Made by a program: the position numbers and the translations under genes. This document shows, in pieces, positions 46,204 to 58,100 of a stretch of DNA of 64,000 nucleotides. The notes under the pieces were generated by a model, which saw nothing but the letters and a program-made list of their open reading frames with translations, made no database searches and was not told the DNA's origin. The stretch is from the NCBI GenBank assembly GCA_035235625.1, contig CP141141.1, positions 7,306,968-7,370,967 of the forward strand, in the 5' to 3' direction. This stretch comes from Saururus chinensis (lineage: Eukaryota; Streptophyta; Magnoliopsida; Piperales; Saururaceae). The first letter of the stretch is position 1; every line of letters begins with the position of its first letter.

Positions 46204-47344
46204 TGTGAGTTTAATCTCCATCTAGAAGAGTATAGCAGATCACTAGTCCCTAGATTGATTATTAACAAGGATAAAGACTATGAATTCTAGCCTCTTTATG
46301 CAGAATTTTTATATGTAGCAGAATTAAACAAGTATTCTTTCAAATTTCACGCATGATGTATTAATCAATCAACAAACACCATTTAATCCACAAATGAACA
46401 CAATAATTTAATGTGGAAAACCCTAACACATGTAAAAAACTACGGCAATTTCGAAGAAATTAAATCAATGCACTAGAAACCAAGATATTAAATTGACATA
46501 AGTAAACTACCAATTTTGTTTAAACTCTAACACAAGCTCCTCTCGATTAGATTGTTATCGTTAGTCTTCAAGTCTTTTCCCTCAAGCACTTAAAACTTTT
46601 TCCTCCTTACCTTGTCTCTATCTTCTTCAACAAGCACATCTGGTTTGACTTTGGCCTTAAAGAGTCTTCAATATCCCATTAAAGATATGCTGCAAATCCT
46701 ATGAAATCTCTATATATAATCTTCTTTAGTTGTGGATTAGCATCTTTAATTCACTATAGATCAACTCAAACCTTCATTTGAATTTTCCTTCGAAACTAAT
46801 ATGCAAAAGGTATAAACCTTTTTTTGCTAATCTCCTCGAGGTTTTTCTCTCTTAAAATTTGTGATTTCTTAACTCTTATATAGATCTTTAAGTCAATTTT
46901 GGTCTTGTACTTGGATAAGGAAAGAATGTGAAATCGGAATAACTTAATTAGGGTAACCTATCCTTGTAGTGATCGATCATTTCAAACAACGATAGATTGT
47001 TCTTTTTTTTTTGTGCATGATACTTTAAGTGATTGATCGACCCACAAGAATGATCGATTAATAACTCTTGACTTTGTTTTGAATAGAGCAAAATTTATTG
47101 TCGATCAATCATTTACTTCTTGTTTTGCAATGATCAATCGTTCTACCTATAATTTATAATTTTGCCCTTTTACCCTAAATTTTTTTATACCTCTGAAATC
47201 ACTTTGAAATTGTCTCTAAGTGATTTTTTTATATTAATGTGATATGAATATGCTTTAAACACCTTCAACATTCTTCAGTCTTCTGTCCTGATCAATAAGA
47301 ATAAGTCTGCTCTAATTTTTCAAGTTTGTCAATTCCAAATCTGA
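46204..47344 (-). repeat. SIRE-like LTR, minus orientation
   Basis: Ends at 46204 with GAGATTAAACTCAC on the minus strand, the family's LTR end. Carries 'GTGGAAAACCCTAACAC' and GATCGATY motifs at 46970-47150. The first ~100 bases of the LTR are missing at the 47344 side, where unrelated sequence begins. Only ~290 bases separate it from the polypurine tract of the LTR at 44720-45910. Confidence 0.6.
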
Positions 47345-48941
47345 CTCAACCAGTGCATCAGGAGGTTAAAGATGACCCCAGGCCAAGTCGACACGGTCTG
47401 AGGTCATTAACCTTTGACCCTGCCCAAAACTGGGCCACTAGGCTGGGCCTAGTGGGTTGGGTTTCAAGTCCATGGTAAATAAAATTAAATTAAATCAAAC
47501 CAAACCAAACTTGTTTTGTGCAAAGGTGCCAGTTTGGTATATGCAATTGTAATAGGGGATATAGCATATCCTGCATAGTGTGTGTGTGTGTATGTATGTA
47601 TGTATATATATATATATATATATATATGCAGTATCGTACATATGAATTTTTTACATGATTTAATTGAAATTTTACCGTTCTTTCGGCATGAGCCCTACCC
47701 ATGGAGTAAGCTAGGCTTCCTAGTGATTTTGGAGTCTAAACCTTAGTAATAATAAGGTTGAATTATTTATGAGTTGTTAGGCTTTATTAATTTATTCTAT
47801 GTGTATAGTTGCATTTTGTGAATCAGTGAATAAAAAATTAATAAAGAATAATATATAAGGGTAGAGGGCTTTAGATTGGGGGTTGACACCTAATCAAGAT
47901 AAAGACTAAATTACCTTGAGAGGGGTCAAAAACCCACTTATGAATTGAATGGGGGTTTTGACCTGACAACTGACTTAGTTGATGAACCAAATATGGTTTT
48001 TGAGGGCCTTAACCTAGTCTGATGAGGTTAATAGGGTTAGGGTTAACTTATGAGTCTAAGTTCTATTGATGAGCCATTTGATTTGACCATGTAGTTTCAC
48101 CTCCCCGTTGGAGGGAGCTCTGTGTGATTTGGGCTCACATTGATCTATTGAGGTTCATTTAGTGTACACACAGTTAGGGTCGCTGACATCCTGCTTGGTT
48201 AGCGTCTCTCACCACTTCTATTCAGGTGTAGTTGTAAGCCATGTCCTTCCACTCCAATCAGGTCCTTAGGGGCTTAGTTGGAGATGACACTTCCTAGTGG
48301 ATTCTAGGGTTTTGTCATGGATTATCCTTGGTGGGTGGTCTATGGTGAGCGTATTATTTGTCAATCAGGTTGACATCTAATGTGTCTGTTTGTCTATGAA
48401 GTTATGCGGGTTATTAGTTTTCCTAAGAGGGGAAACTGATGGGGAATTATAATAAGAATTGATTTGACAATTGGTTCAAGTGGAAACCTAATAGACTTGG
48501 ATAAAATGTAATAACATTTTGCATTCATATTATTCAGCTTTACTACTGGGTATTAGTATACTCAGCGACTTAGTTTGGCAGGATCTTCTGGTGAAGATTT
48601 GTGGGATCGGGATTAGACTATTAAATTGAGGACGACTTAGCTCTAGTAGGGTTTAGTTCTATTATTTTAGTACATTTTAAATGATTGTAATAATCCCGTG
48701 AGAGCCAACTTTGATTAGTTGCTTATTTCTAGACAGATATAAGAGTTGCACTTAGACGGATGGTTTACTTATTTGTGGATTTTTAGATACTCTTATGATA
48801 TGATATAATTTGCAATCCGTATTTACGAACCCCAACGATTATGACCTTGATATTTAGTTAGCTGATTTGATATAAAAAAATCTCGTGAATTGTTGCATGG
48901 TCTTTCAATGGAAATGTGTTTTAAAAATATGGGTCGTGATA
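47345..48941 (+). repeat. Possible gypsy LTR inserted in the SIRE-like copy
   Basis: Ends ATATGGGTCGTGATA at 48941, like gypsy LTR ends elsewhere here. It contains 'TACTGGGTATTAGTATACTC' followed by ~400 bases with the look of a gypsy LTR R/U5 region. It separates SIRE-like LTR sequence on the left from SIRE-like internal sequence on the right. The 5' end is unclear and no target duplication was seen. Confidence 0.4.
47577..47628. repeat. Compound (TG)n-(TATG)n-(TA)n microsatellite
   Basis: Three consecutive simple repeats totalling about 50 bases. The open frame on the minus strand across it is a by-product. Confidence 0.95.
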
Positions 48942-48944
48942 GTT

Positions 48945-49690
48945 TTAACTCATGTCTCTTTTAATCTTGAATCTTACAAGATCATTTTTTTCAATTGAGG
49001 AAAAGTTTTTAATGGGTAAGAAAAGTTCCCATTCTTTTAACTCACTTTTGCTAAAAAGTATGTATAATTTCTTTTTAAAAGATATAAAAATAAATAACTC
49101 AAAAAATGAATATGCCCATACTTTTTTTAAGTTATGATATTCTATCTCAAATCATTTTTTTAGGACTTAGCTTTTTCTGAATCCACTCAACTGGCATCAT
49201 TTATATTTTTTAGTTTTCTCATTCTTTTCCTTTCTTTTTTATTTATTTTTCTTGATGTTAAGCAAATTGGAGCTATTCACTAGCCTAGGCTGACCTAAGT
49301 AAGTAGCCCTTCCCCATCATCTTTACGAGGATAATTTATCTTAATAAAATTTTAAAGTAAATAAAACTTATAAACATTGATGCATATTACAAGAAATTTT
49401 CTTTCATTGAATCATAAATAGAAATCTAACTTTAGTTCCTCTAATTTTGATCACTAAAGACTCCACTAGAGTCCAAACACCTAAGTCAACTCATGTCTAA
49501 GAACTCTTTCTTATCTTCTTTTATAAAGTTAACTTTAGTCTAAACATAATGTGTGCATATTTTAAAAAAATAAGAGAATTGAAACACCATACAAAAGAAA
49601 ATCAAATTGATTTTCACTCTCCTTTGTGTATCCTTCTCTTAATTATGGTATTTTTCTCTTAATATTTTTGTGTTCCTTGCGATTTGTTTC
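48945..49690 (-). repeat. SIRE-like internal fragment, minus orientation
   Basis: Inverse match to 17500-18060: 'CTTACAAGATCATTTTTTT', 'ACTAGCCTAGGCTGACCTAA' with 'GTAAGTAGCCCTTCCCCATC', and 'CTCCACTAGAGTCCAAACAC' all have counterparts there. It represents the 3' internal part of the element whose LTR is at 46204-47344. Confidence 0.6.
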
Positions 49691-50220
49691 CTTATTGTTG
49701 ATTTGATTCAACAACTTGGTTGAATTGATGTATGAATATTGTTGACTGATTCACCAAGATTTGCTAAATCAATTCAATGATATTGCTCTATTAGTAAATT
49801 GATTCAATAATATTAATAAAGTGATTTAACAATAATGTTGAATCAATTCATTAATTTTACTAAATTGCTTGTTATGGATTATACACTATCTTTGAATTAT
49901 TGTTTAACATGTTGAACTTAAATCAACCCTGAACTTTGTGTATATGTATTGATGTAGGCTAATAATGGTAAATTGTTATCTTATGGATTCTACACTATCT
50001 TTGATTCATTGTTTAACAATGTGAACTTAAATCGGCCTTAAATTATAACATTAATGTTGAATTGTTGATGGTGTTCCTTTGAACTATGTATACATATTGA
50101 TGTTGATCAATAATGTTAAAGTAATTTAGTAATGATAATGTATTGAATAAGCACTTTAGCAATAATGTTAAATCAATTCTATAGTAATAATGCTAGATTG
50201 ATTTAATAATATTGGCTTGC
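49691..50220. repeat. AT-rich degenerate tandem repeats with a 110-bp unit
   Basis: TTATGGATT-TACACTATCTTTGA occurs at 49872 and 49982, followed in each by TTGTTTAACA and 'GAACTTAAATC'. The surrounding sequence repeats TTGAATCAATT-like motifs and 'AATAATGTTAAA'. Confidence 0.7.
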
Positions 50221-51269
50221 AGTGGTTGTTCGTAGAGAATGGAAGATATCCCAAGGCAAGAGAGGAGGGGGGAGAGATTCATGAGAATTTATCTGGGAAA
50301 GGCAGTAGAGCGAGAAGAGGATATTCGAGAAAGGTAGGACAATCCTAGCTTTTGGGTATAACAAAGGTGAGAAGAAATAAAAAAGAAAGAAGAATAAAGA
50401 GGAAATGACACGCGAAAAGAGTATTTTAGTCTACAAATAAGTAATTTGTAACATACGAACAAAATTTAAGTGCTGTAAAAATAGTAAATGTCTAACTAGA
50501 TAATGTGTAAATTGCCTTTAAAATTAACACTAAGTAAAAAACATATATTTAATATATAACTTTTCTGTGAATAGTCAAACAACCTTACGTGTCAAATTTA
50601 ACATTTAACATCTAATTAAAATTTAGATTTAGCAAAAGTAAAGGAAAATATATTGCATATATAACTTTTCTCTAAACAGCTACCATGTTAAATTATTAAT
50701 ACATGTAAAATATCAAATTGATTCTCCTACATAAAGTCACGTCAAACTGGCCCGACACCCTAGATGAACCAGCCATTTTTTCCAATGGGTTCAATCAAAC
50801 CTGATCGGACCTGCGATCAGACCTTGGTTTTACAAGACTGGGTAAGACAGACCGTATTAGACTTGGAAGATAAGAAGGTCATTACTAAGAATAAAAGACT
50901 CTTCAATTTTATTTAAAATTATAAAAACAGCATTACATTTAAAAGATATCTTGTTTGTCCTTTGAATATTCTCATTCTCTTTTTTTAATGAACGGGTTGG
51001 AATCTTGCTCAACGACCCAGATGAATCTGGTCACTTCTTACCACCTCTCCGGAGACGAGATCACAACGGTGACATATCTTATCAAGATTCTTAGAACATA
51101 AAATCCACAGCAAAATATTAAAACAATGCAAAAAAAATGAAGAGCAATAAACCAGTCACGTGATATAGTGGCCCCACGAGCCACTCTAGGAGCTAATCTA
51201 GCTTATTCCCTCGTACATTTCTGCACATGCATTAAGATAGTTAAGGTTGATATGACTAGCCATTTTTAA
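50221..51269. other. Non-coding spacer
   Basis: A purine-rich stretch lies at 50230-50420. At ~50745-50870 there is a GC-richer segment with 'CTGATCGGACCTGCGATCAG' that resembles part of 52800-52960, so both may come from one unnamed repeat. No gene seen. Confidence 0.5.
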
Positions 51270-52493
51270 TTACAACCAAAATCCCCAAAAATTTATGTTC
51301 CCCACATGAACAAGTGATATGTACTCTGAAAGGAGAAGGACGAGAGAGCGGCAGAGACACAGTGAAGAGAAGGGGCGAGTCCCAACTCCCAATAATTGTG
51401 TGGGCTGTCTGTCCTTGTCTCGAGCCCAGCGCTGGTTCAGAAGGGTTGACCCTCTTCTACCCTCTCCCCTCTCTCGTTTGGCACACTTGCCTTTCTTTCT
51501 TTCTGTCATCTTCTGCCCCGGAAAGCAAGGAAACAAAATTATTTCTTTTTCCTTTCTATTCTGCTCTCTGAATTTGATTAGGGGCCACGAATCCCGACGC
51601 TAACTGATTCAGTCGAAGGGCATGATAAATTTCTTGTGCAGCGCTTAGTGATTAATCTGCTTGTTTATGGAACATTCCAGTTTTGGAAGACATTTTCACG
51701 TGGGTGCTGGCACCAGTGGCGTTGTATGATATGTGGACAACTTCGTGACAACAGCCCTTTTGGGGCAGGAAAATGTTATGTTACTTACGTATTCGTTTCC
51801 TCACGCTCACAACCCCAACTCAAATTAGACAGGGAAGGTTTACAGGCTGTTTGATGGCTCACATAGACGTATGCATAGATCACGAAAAGTTACATTTTGT
51901 TTCCGTGGATTTTGTGCGCTGTGTGTGCCCTTAATCAGAGGTCATCAATAACTCCACATACGTACCAAAATTCACTAAAAGATTTACAAAAAATGATATA
52001 TGTACAACAAATATATTTAACAAAATTTTCAACTGAGTTTTGGTTGGATAGACCGAATAACCTCAAGTGAACTTTGGGTGGGGCTCATATATTTTGTTCA
52101 AATAAAACTCAAATGAGAATTTTTGTTAGTAGATTCGTTCTGTAAATATCATTATCCAAGATTTTAATTCCTCGCAACCTGATCCTACCTAACGGGTTGC
52201 ACTTGTTTGTATTAGGTGATCATTGGCCACTTCTCGCCTTTTGATGAGGCTTGGGATAATATTTCTTTGTAGCAAACTTTGTCTTACTTAGTGTTGCATT
52301 GCAGATGTCCTGTCTTCTTGTTAGTGTACATAATTGTCTATGTTTTTTACATTGTTCTTTAGATTTAATGTGCATGTTGTCGATGTTTCCTTTAGTTATC
52401 CATGTGCACATTTTGTATGTTTCTCATGTTAATGTATCATGGCCTCTATCGTCTCTTGTATTCTATTTACTGGTATGCTTTATTGCCCCTGCA
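51270..52493 (+). other. Gene-like but unassigned region
   Basis: 51310-51600 is pyrimidine-rich and GC-richer, like a 5' leader, with overlapping plus frames of 85 and 94 codons that match no family I know. Possible acceptor sites are TTGTGCAG at ~51640 and TTGCATTGCAG at ~52304. Could be a transcribed remnant; no coherent gene model emerges. Confidence 0.25.
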
Positions 52494-52613
52494 GGTGGTC
52501 CTTCATTGCAACAAAAAAAAATTTACTGTCAGTCAAAAAATGAGATTGTTTGCTCGCTTCTATGAACGTTTTGCATCACAGGCATCACACGAAGATGTGC
52601 GAGTGCAGCATTA
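52494..52613 (+). other. Possible terminal coding exon, unknown protein
   Basis: Preceded by a good acceptor (TTGCCCCTGCAG, ending 52493), an open frame runs to a TAG at 52611-52613 and contains 'KKFTVSQKMRLFARFYERF' then 'ASQASHEDVRVQH'. The composition is protein-like but I recognise no family, and no upstream exon with a matching donor was found. May be a gene fragment or chance. Confidence 0.25.
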
Positions 52614-54779
52614 GCCATTGTATAAAGTCCCACTTGCCGCACACTTGCTGCACACTTGCTGCATGCGAGCTACGATGGTTATACAGATACACGAGTAAGG
52701 CCTATGCTTCGCAGTGAAACGCACAGAGGGCTTTGGCAGGGGTGAATTGGTGAGCTTGTATAGCATTAATACAGAATGGAACGGCAGAAGGTTCTACTCA
52801 ATGTTTTCAAACATTGACCCGGCCACTGATCGGAATTGGTAGTTGTGTTTTCCTTGTTCAACTGGGCACAATCCTAGATCAGCCACTAAGTAACTTCACT
52901 CAGAAAATGAATTAGGTCCAGTTGAACCCGATCCAATCAGCCAGGCAAGGTCGGTTTTTAAAAAAACAATGTATGTAGAAGTATGAGGCCCCATGTAGTG
53001 AATTAGAGCCAATAAAAGTAAATGTTTAATTAAGAAGATTATGAGGGCTAGACGGGGCATCTTTAAACTTTAAACAACCTCCTATCCACTTGTGGTCCGT
53101 TGCAGTTAATTAGGCGCGTTTTACCTGGCCTGATTTGCAAAATCATAGTTTAAAACAGATGCTCTTTCAATATTTTTAAAAAAAATTCTTACCAATTAAC
53201 ATATATACTCTCTTCATTCCATATTAATAGTTTTATTTAATTTTTTAAAATAAATAATTTTAGGTCATTTAAAAAAAATAGAGCTATTAATATGGGACAG
53301 AGAATATATAGTTTTTATGTATATTTTACATATTTAGAAAATTATCTCCTTTAATAAAAAAAGAAAATGAAAATTATTTGTTTATTTTGTTCAATACAAG
53401 TCAGTTCTAACGAGTAAAATTTGACAATTAAAAGCAAACAGAAATTATTTTATCAAATTTATGCATTTGCGTGAAAAAATAAAAACCCTCTTGGAAATCT
53501 ACGTAAATGTTAACAATCTAATTCCAACTCCTGTAGGCGACAAAGTGGTTTGAAATTCAAATGGATATACTAGGGTGTTCTTAACTGATGGTTATAAAGA
53601 TGCAAACTGTGCAAAGTTGTTGGGGTAATTTGGGCTTTATTCACTTCATAAAACCAAAATTACCCCAACCTCATGAACATTATCTTTTTCCATACTATTT
53701 CTATACTTATTCATAATTTTATTTCACATAAGGTGATCACCATAGTTGAATATAGTAAACCCATATAAATTAGAAAAGGTTTGTATGAGCTCAGGTACAC
53801 GCACGATAGTGTGAGCCCGATGAGATCTAACGGTGAAGGGAGCATAAAACCAATATGCCCCTTAGTAATATCTGTCATGATCTGACAAGCGATGATGCCT
53901 AGTATAAACCCGGACTCATCCAAACGTGACTCACATAAAATTATATTTACTATGAATCTATGTTGTTGGTGTTTGGCCCATAATGTTACTGGCCCTTGGT
54001 CGTTGAAATTTATCCAGCTGACAGCATTGGCGCAATGAACGATGTATGTTTGGATTAATTCTAGTTCTTAGCTATGGGTTTCCATTTCACCACGGATGTG
54101 GTCTTAATTAGTACCATAGCTAAGCCGATATGAGTAACTTAAAACCTAGATGTTCTTGGTTTACTTCAAAAAATTTACGATGATGAAATTATTGAAGTTA
54201 ATGACTTAATCACTACATTGAAATGAGATAAGTATTATCAGCAAGAACCAGATCCCAATGTTTTTTCTGGGAGTTAGAAACATTGATGGAACCAAGTTGG
54301 TCCTCATATAGTGGTCCATGTCACACCTATATATGCTTCAAATAAATCTCCTTGATATAGATGATGATTCTCCTTGACCTAGAACAAACCTCAAATAATG
54401 TATAGACTAAGCTTGTACGATACATGCCAATCTGTCCAGTAGTTAAATTATTCATGCATTTTTGTAGTTCATAATTGAGAGATATGTATCATATAGTGCA
54501 ACTTGATTACATATTAAAATGCATTACATCACCCAACCAGTTAAGTATCAAGGCCATAGGTTCACTCATGTTTGCAGTTTGGCCAAGTCTCAGCTATCAA
54601 AATCTAGCTTCCACTTCACTAGAGCTTCATGTCCTAGTTAGTTATCCAAAAAGAGATGAACATACCAGTTTTTGGAAAGATCATCATCATCTATCTAACC
54701 TAAGTGTTAGCACTGGACCACAAAACTCCTCTCTGTTGAGGAGCAAAACAAAAGGCTAGCTGGTTCACTACCCCGTGTA
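52614..54779. other. Non-coding spacer with one MITE
   Basis: Short repeated CACTTGC-GCACACTTGCTGC at ~52630-52665. The MITE at 53208-53304 is listed separately. Frames at 53711-53923 and 54475-54759 lack any recognisable motif. Confidence 0.5.
53208..53304. mobile_element. Stowaway-like MITE, 97 bp
   Basis: Flanked by TA. Ends CTCTCTTCATTCCATATTAA and TTAATATGGGACAGAGAA are inverted; inner block AATAGTTTTATTT / AAATAGAGCTATT. Same family as 1043, 25056 and 35671. Confidence 0.8.
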
Positions 54780-55140
54780 GTTGGCATTTGGCAAGCATAG
54801 CTAGGCCTTCCCCCCCTACGCAGAGGGGGCCAAGTTTGACGCCTGGAATGCGGGCGGCGTTTCACAGAGATTGCGTTTTGTTTAGGAGGAGGGGTCGGCA
54901 TGAGCGGGCAATCACGCACCAATTTTTGGCATTTGCATGTGAATTCGCATATAATAAAACCAAAGAGAAGAGGCCGAGAGATCCTGCACGCATCTCCACG
55001 CGCGGGGCAGGGAATGCACGGGCCGGCGCCAGGAATGCCAACCTGTCGCTCCGCAGGACGCAGCGCCCCGCGCGTCACTGCCTCCACGCGCCGGTGTCGG
55101 GCGCCCCGTACGTGCATTGACCTGTCTCTGTTGCTCCACA
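54780..55140. other. GC-rich island with TATA-like box, no identified gene
   Basis: A short stretch markedly richer in GC and CpG than anything within several kb. It contains CGCATATAATAAAACC at ~54946 and then a CGCG-rich stretch to 55110. Long frames on both strands (minus 54707-55144, plus 54788-55120) result from the lack of stops in GC-rich DNA and match nothing known. It may be a promoter with 5' leader, or part of a mobile element. The transcription direction suggested by the TATA-like box is plus. Confidence 0.35.
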
Positions 55141-58100
55141 GCAAGTCAACTTCGCTCTTTTTCTGAATGCAGATTTCCGTCGTCTCGCTTCTTTTTCTTT
55201 GCTTGTGATATTTCTATGCCAACACGAATATGGATTGTCAATGAGGCGGCCACTGTTTGTTTGTCACTTGGAGATTTGATTGAGCATTCATGGAGAATTT
55301 ACTAGCTTGATAATTGGAGAAAAACCTTAGAGAATGAGAAGTCTTCTACCTCTTTCAGCGATTTTATCTTTGTTAATAGAGTTGGTAAATATCTGGGGTG
55401 GCTTAAAATAGAAGTGGCAAATTCCTCATCCAACTTTGGACCATGGAAGAATGGCTGACATATAATTCGGATAACAAGGAAATCAATTCGAAAGCCAAGT
55501 TAATTTGAAAGACTTTCATATTGCCTTCTCTCGTGCTCTTATTATTTGTTATTAATAAACCAGTAATTGTTTTCCTTACACATGCAGTTATAAACTTTTT
55601 TGTTTATTTTTATGGCTTCCACATGATTGTTAGTCACTAATTAATCTTTTCTCATGTGATCGTAAGGATCAACTTGATAAATCTGGGTCTAGATGAGTGT
55701 GAGTCATGAAAATGTCTTGACAGTGCCTGACTTTTCAGTTAGACAATCAAAGGCTCAAAGCCCATTCGGGCGTAATCAAACAATCTGAATGTACTAAGAA
55801 AAACTGCTTTTGGCCAAATTCGGACCCATTTAAGACTTTTCAAGCCCTTCATAATTTATACCATGGGGCGCTTCATAGATGGGGAAGGAAGAGAAATGGA
55901 TTCGAGATAAATTTGGGAGGAAAATAAGGGGAATATATTTACAATGAAAAAATCATCATGATTCTATGTGTAAACGTGCCCATAAGAGCTAAGGTATTGT
56001 TAGCCATTGGATCTCGATTGAACAACGTGTTAATAGAGAGGGTGGGTAGGCAAGTGATGTGTACATTGAGTAATGTGCATCATCAGACTAAATCTAACAA
56101 ACTATGATATCAGGATTATATTGACGTGCATGAGCCCAAACTCATACTAACGGGTCTTTATTTATATAATATAATTAAAATAGTAAAAGGTAATGTATTT
56201 AGCTGAACCTGTGAAGTGAAATCTCTTAATGCTTCCAACGAAAGAATCACTAGTCTGACCTAAATTAATTTCTTGATATAGTGGGGAATCACTCGCTCAA
56301 TTGTACGGAAGAAAGTAACACCAGATGGATATCTTACATTCAAAAGGCTACGTGACTACTTTTCCATTCTTTTGAAGCACATTTATACGATTACATCAGG
56401 AGGAAATACCAAGCATGAGAAATACGAGTAACTACTCTTTCTAAAGACTACTAAATAAAGATGTTAATGTTAATTATGCATGATTAAATGACCAAAGATT
56501 CAAAGTTCTAAACTAGGACGGGGAACTCACAAACTAATGTGATCAAATGGTACATTCACCAATGTCGTATGAATCAGCAGACTTCATAAATGGGCCTTCA
56601 AACAGTGTCCCATTTCGGGACTTCTAATTGGGCTCATGATCATTTGGATTGACTTGCTCGGCCAAACCGTTTGACTACTCGGCCTAAATTGCATTACTGG
56701 CTTCTTCTTGGGTTAATCTGTTTCAATATTGATTGTATTTATGGAGTTTTTCAGTGGCCAAATTAAGCTTCACCCTATTGGACTTCAATTTAAGTATAGT
56801 CGAACTTTTCATACTAAATAAATTTAAAATTAATGTCTTTATCATCAAGAAGTGACTTTCAGACGCTGCAAATCTAAAAATAGGAAACCTCCTGTTTACC
56901 AAACTCCTGACAAAATTTAGAAGAGCCATTACTATGAAATTATTTGTGCAGCATATAATTGTTAAATATGCATTTACATAATAACTTCTAATGTTTGTAC
57001 ATAATTGTCTGTTGTCTTTGTGTGTTCACTTGCTATAATTATCTTTGTTTTGATGGTGAATTTTATATTGAGCCCCCCTGAATATCCGCCACATAGAGCC
57101 AATGTATTACTAAGGGGATCCTGGGTAGGCGTGCAAGTGGGCCGGGCCCTGACGAGCCAAGGGTATGCCTGGCCCAACCCAAAACAAAATTCCAAGGCCT
57201 AAGAGTTAAGGCCAAAATTTGGCCCAGCCTAAAATTCAGACTGGCCGGGGTGCTTTCGGCCCAAAAGAAAATATAATTTTTTCCCTAATTTTAAGTATTT
57301 TAATATCCAAAATGATAAATATGACACGCTCCATATTTTTTCTCCCTTCCACCGTGAATGCATTGCGGTTGATCCAGATCACCTATGATTGAAGGAGGTG
57401 TAGCAGGTTCGAGTCAACCTCCCTTTTCTTGATAAGGAAATTTACCAGATCAATGTGAACACCTCTCTCTGCCCCTAATGTAATTCACCCTTTCTTTGTT
57501 CAGATGACTATGCTTTGATAGGTAACATATTCAGTTATTTGGAAGCTTCTTCTTTGCTACAAATGATGACCTAAGGCTCAAAGTAAAGCACAGTATATGT
57601 AAGTGTGTTTTTGGTTTTTGGTGGTGGAAGGAGGGAGTTGGAAAGATGAACTAGCGAAAATTCAGCAGCTCCCTTCTCAAGCTTCTTGAGTCACCAAAAT
57701 AATTATTATCTAACGAATCTATATAACAAAATCTCTCAAATGGGCTTTTCTTGAATAAAAAAGTTGGGCCCAAGTGAACCTTATGTGAAGCCCAGCTATC
57801 CAACAGAAAGCTAGTTGGGAGGTTTTGTTGGACAGAATCGTTTGGGTTGGGAGGTTTTGTTAGGCAGATTTGTTCGATGTATATTCACTATAAAAGGAAG
57901 CTGCTATTCTACTTTTTTTATGGCCTTATATCACTTAAGATTGAATAGGAAACACTAAATCTCATGTTATTAGGTGAGGCTCACCTTCCTTATCCAATTA
58001 AATGTAGTGTACGGTCTATAGTGTAAAGAAAATAAAGTATAAAAATTATTTTCTATTATAAAAAATTATGGGAGGTCCCGATACTTCGACACTAATAAGG

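Noticed and set aside
47490-47702. 70-codon minus-strand frame with Tyr-Ile repeats
   Set aside because: Translation of the TG/TATG/TA microsatellite.
54707-55144. 145-codon minus-strand open frame in the GC-rich island
   Set aside because: Frames are open on both strands because stops are rare in GC-rich DNA; no family, splice sites or start context support it.
57360-57440. Possible tRNA or tRNA-derived SINE around GGTTCGAGTC at ~57406
   Set aside because: A B-box-like word is present, but no cloverleaf, A box or acceptor stem could be formed.
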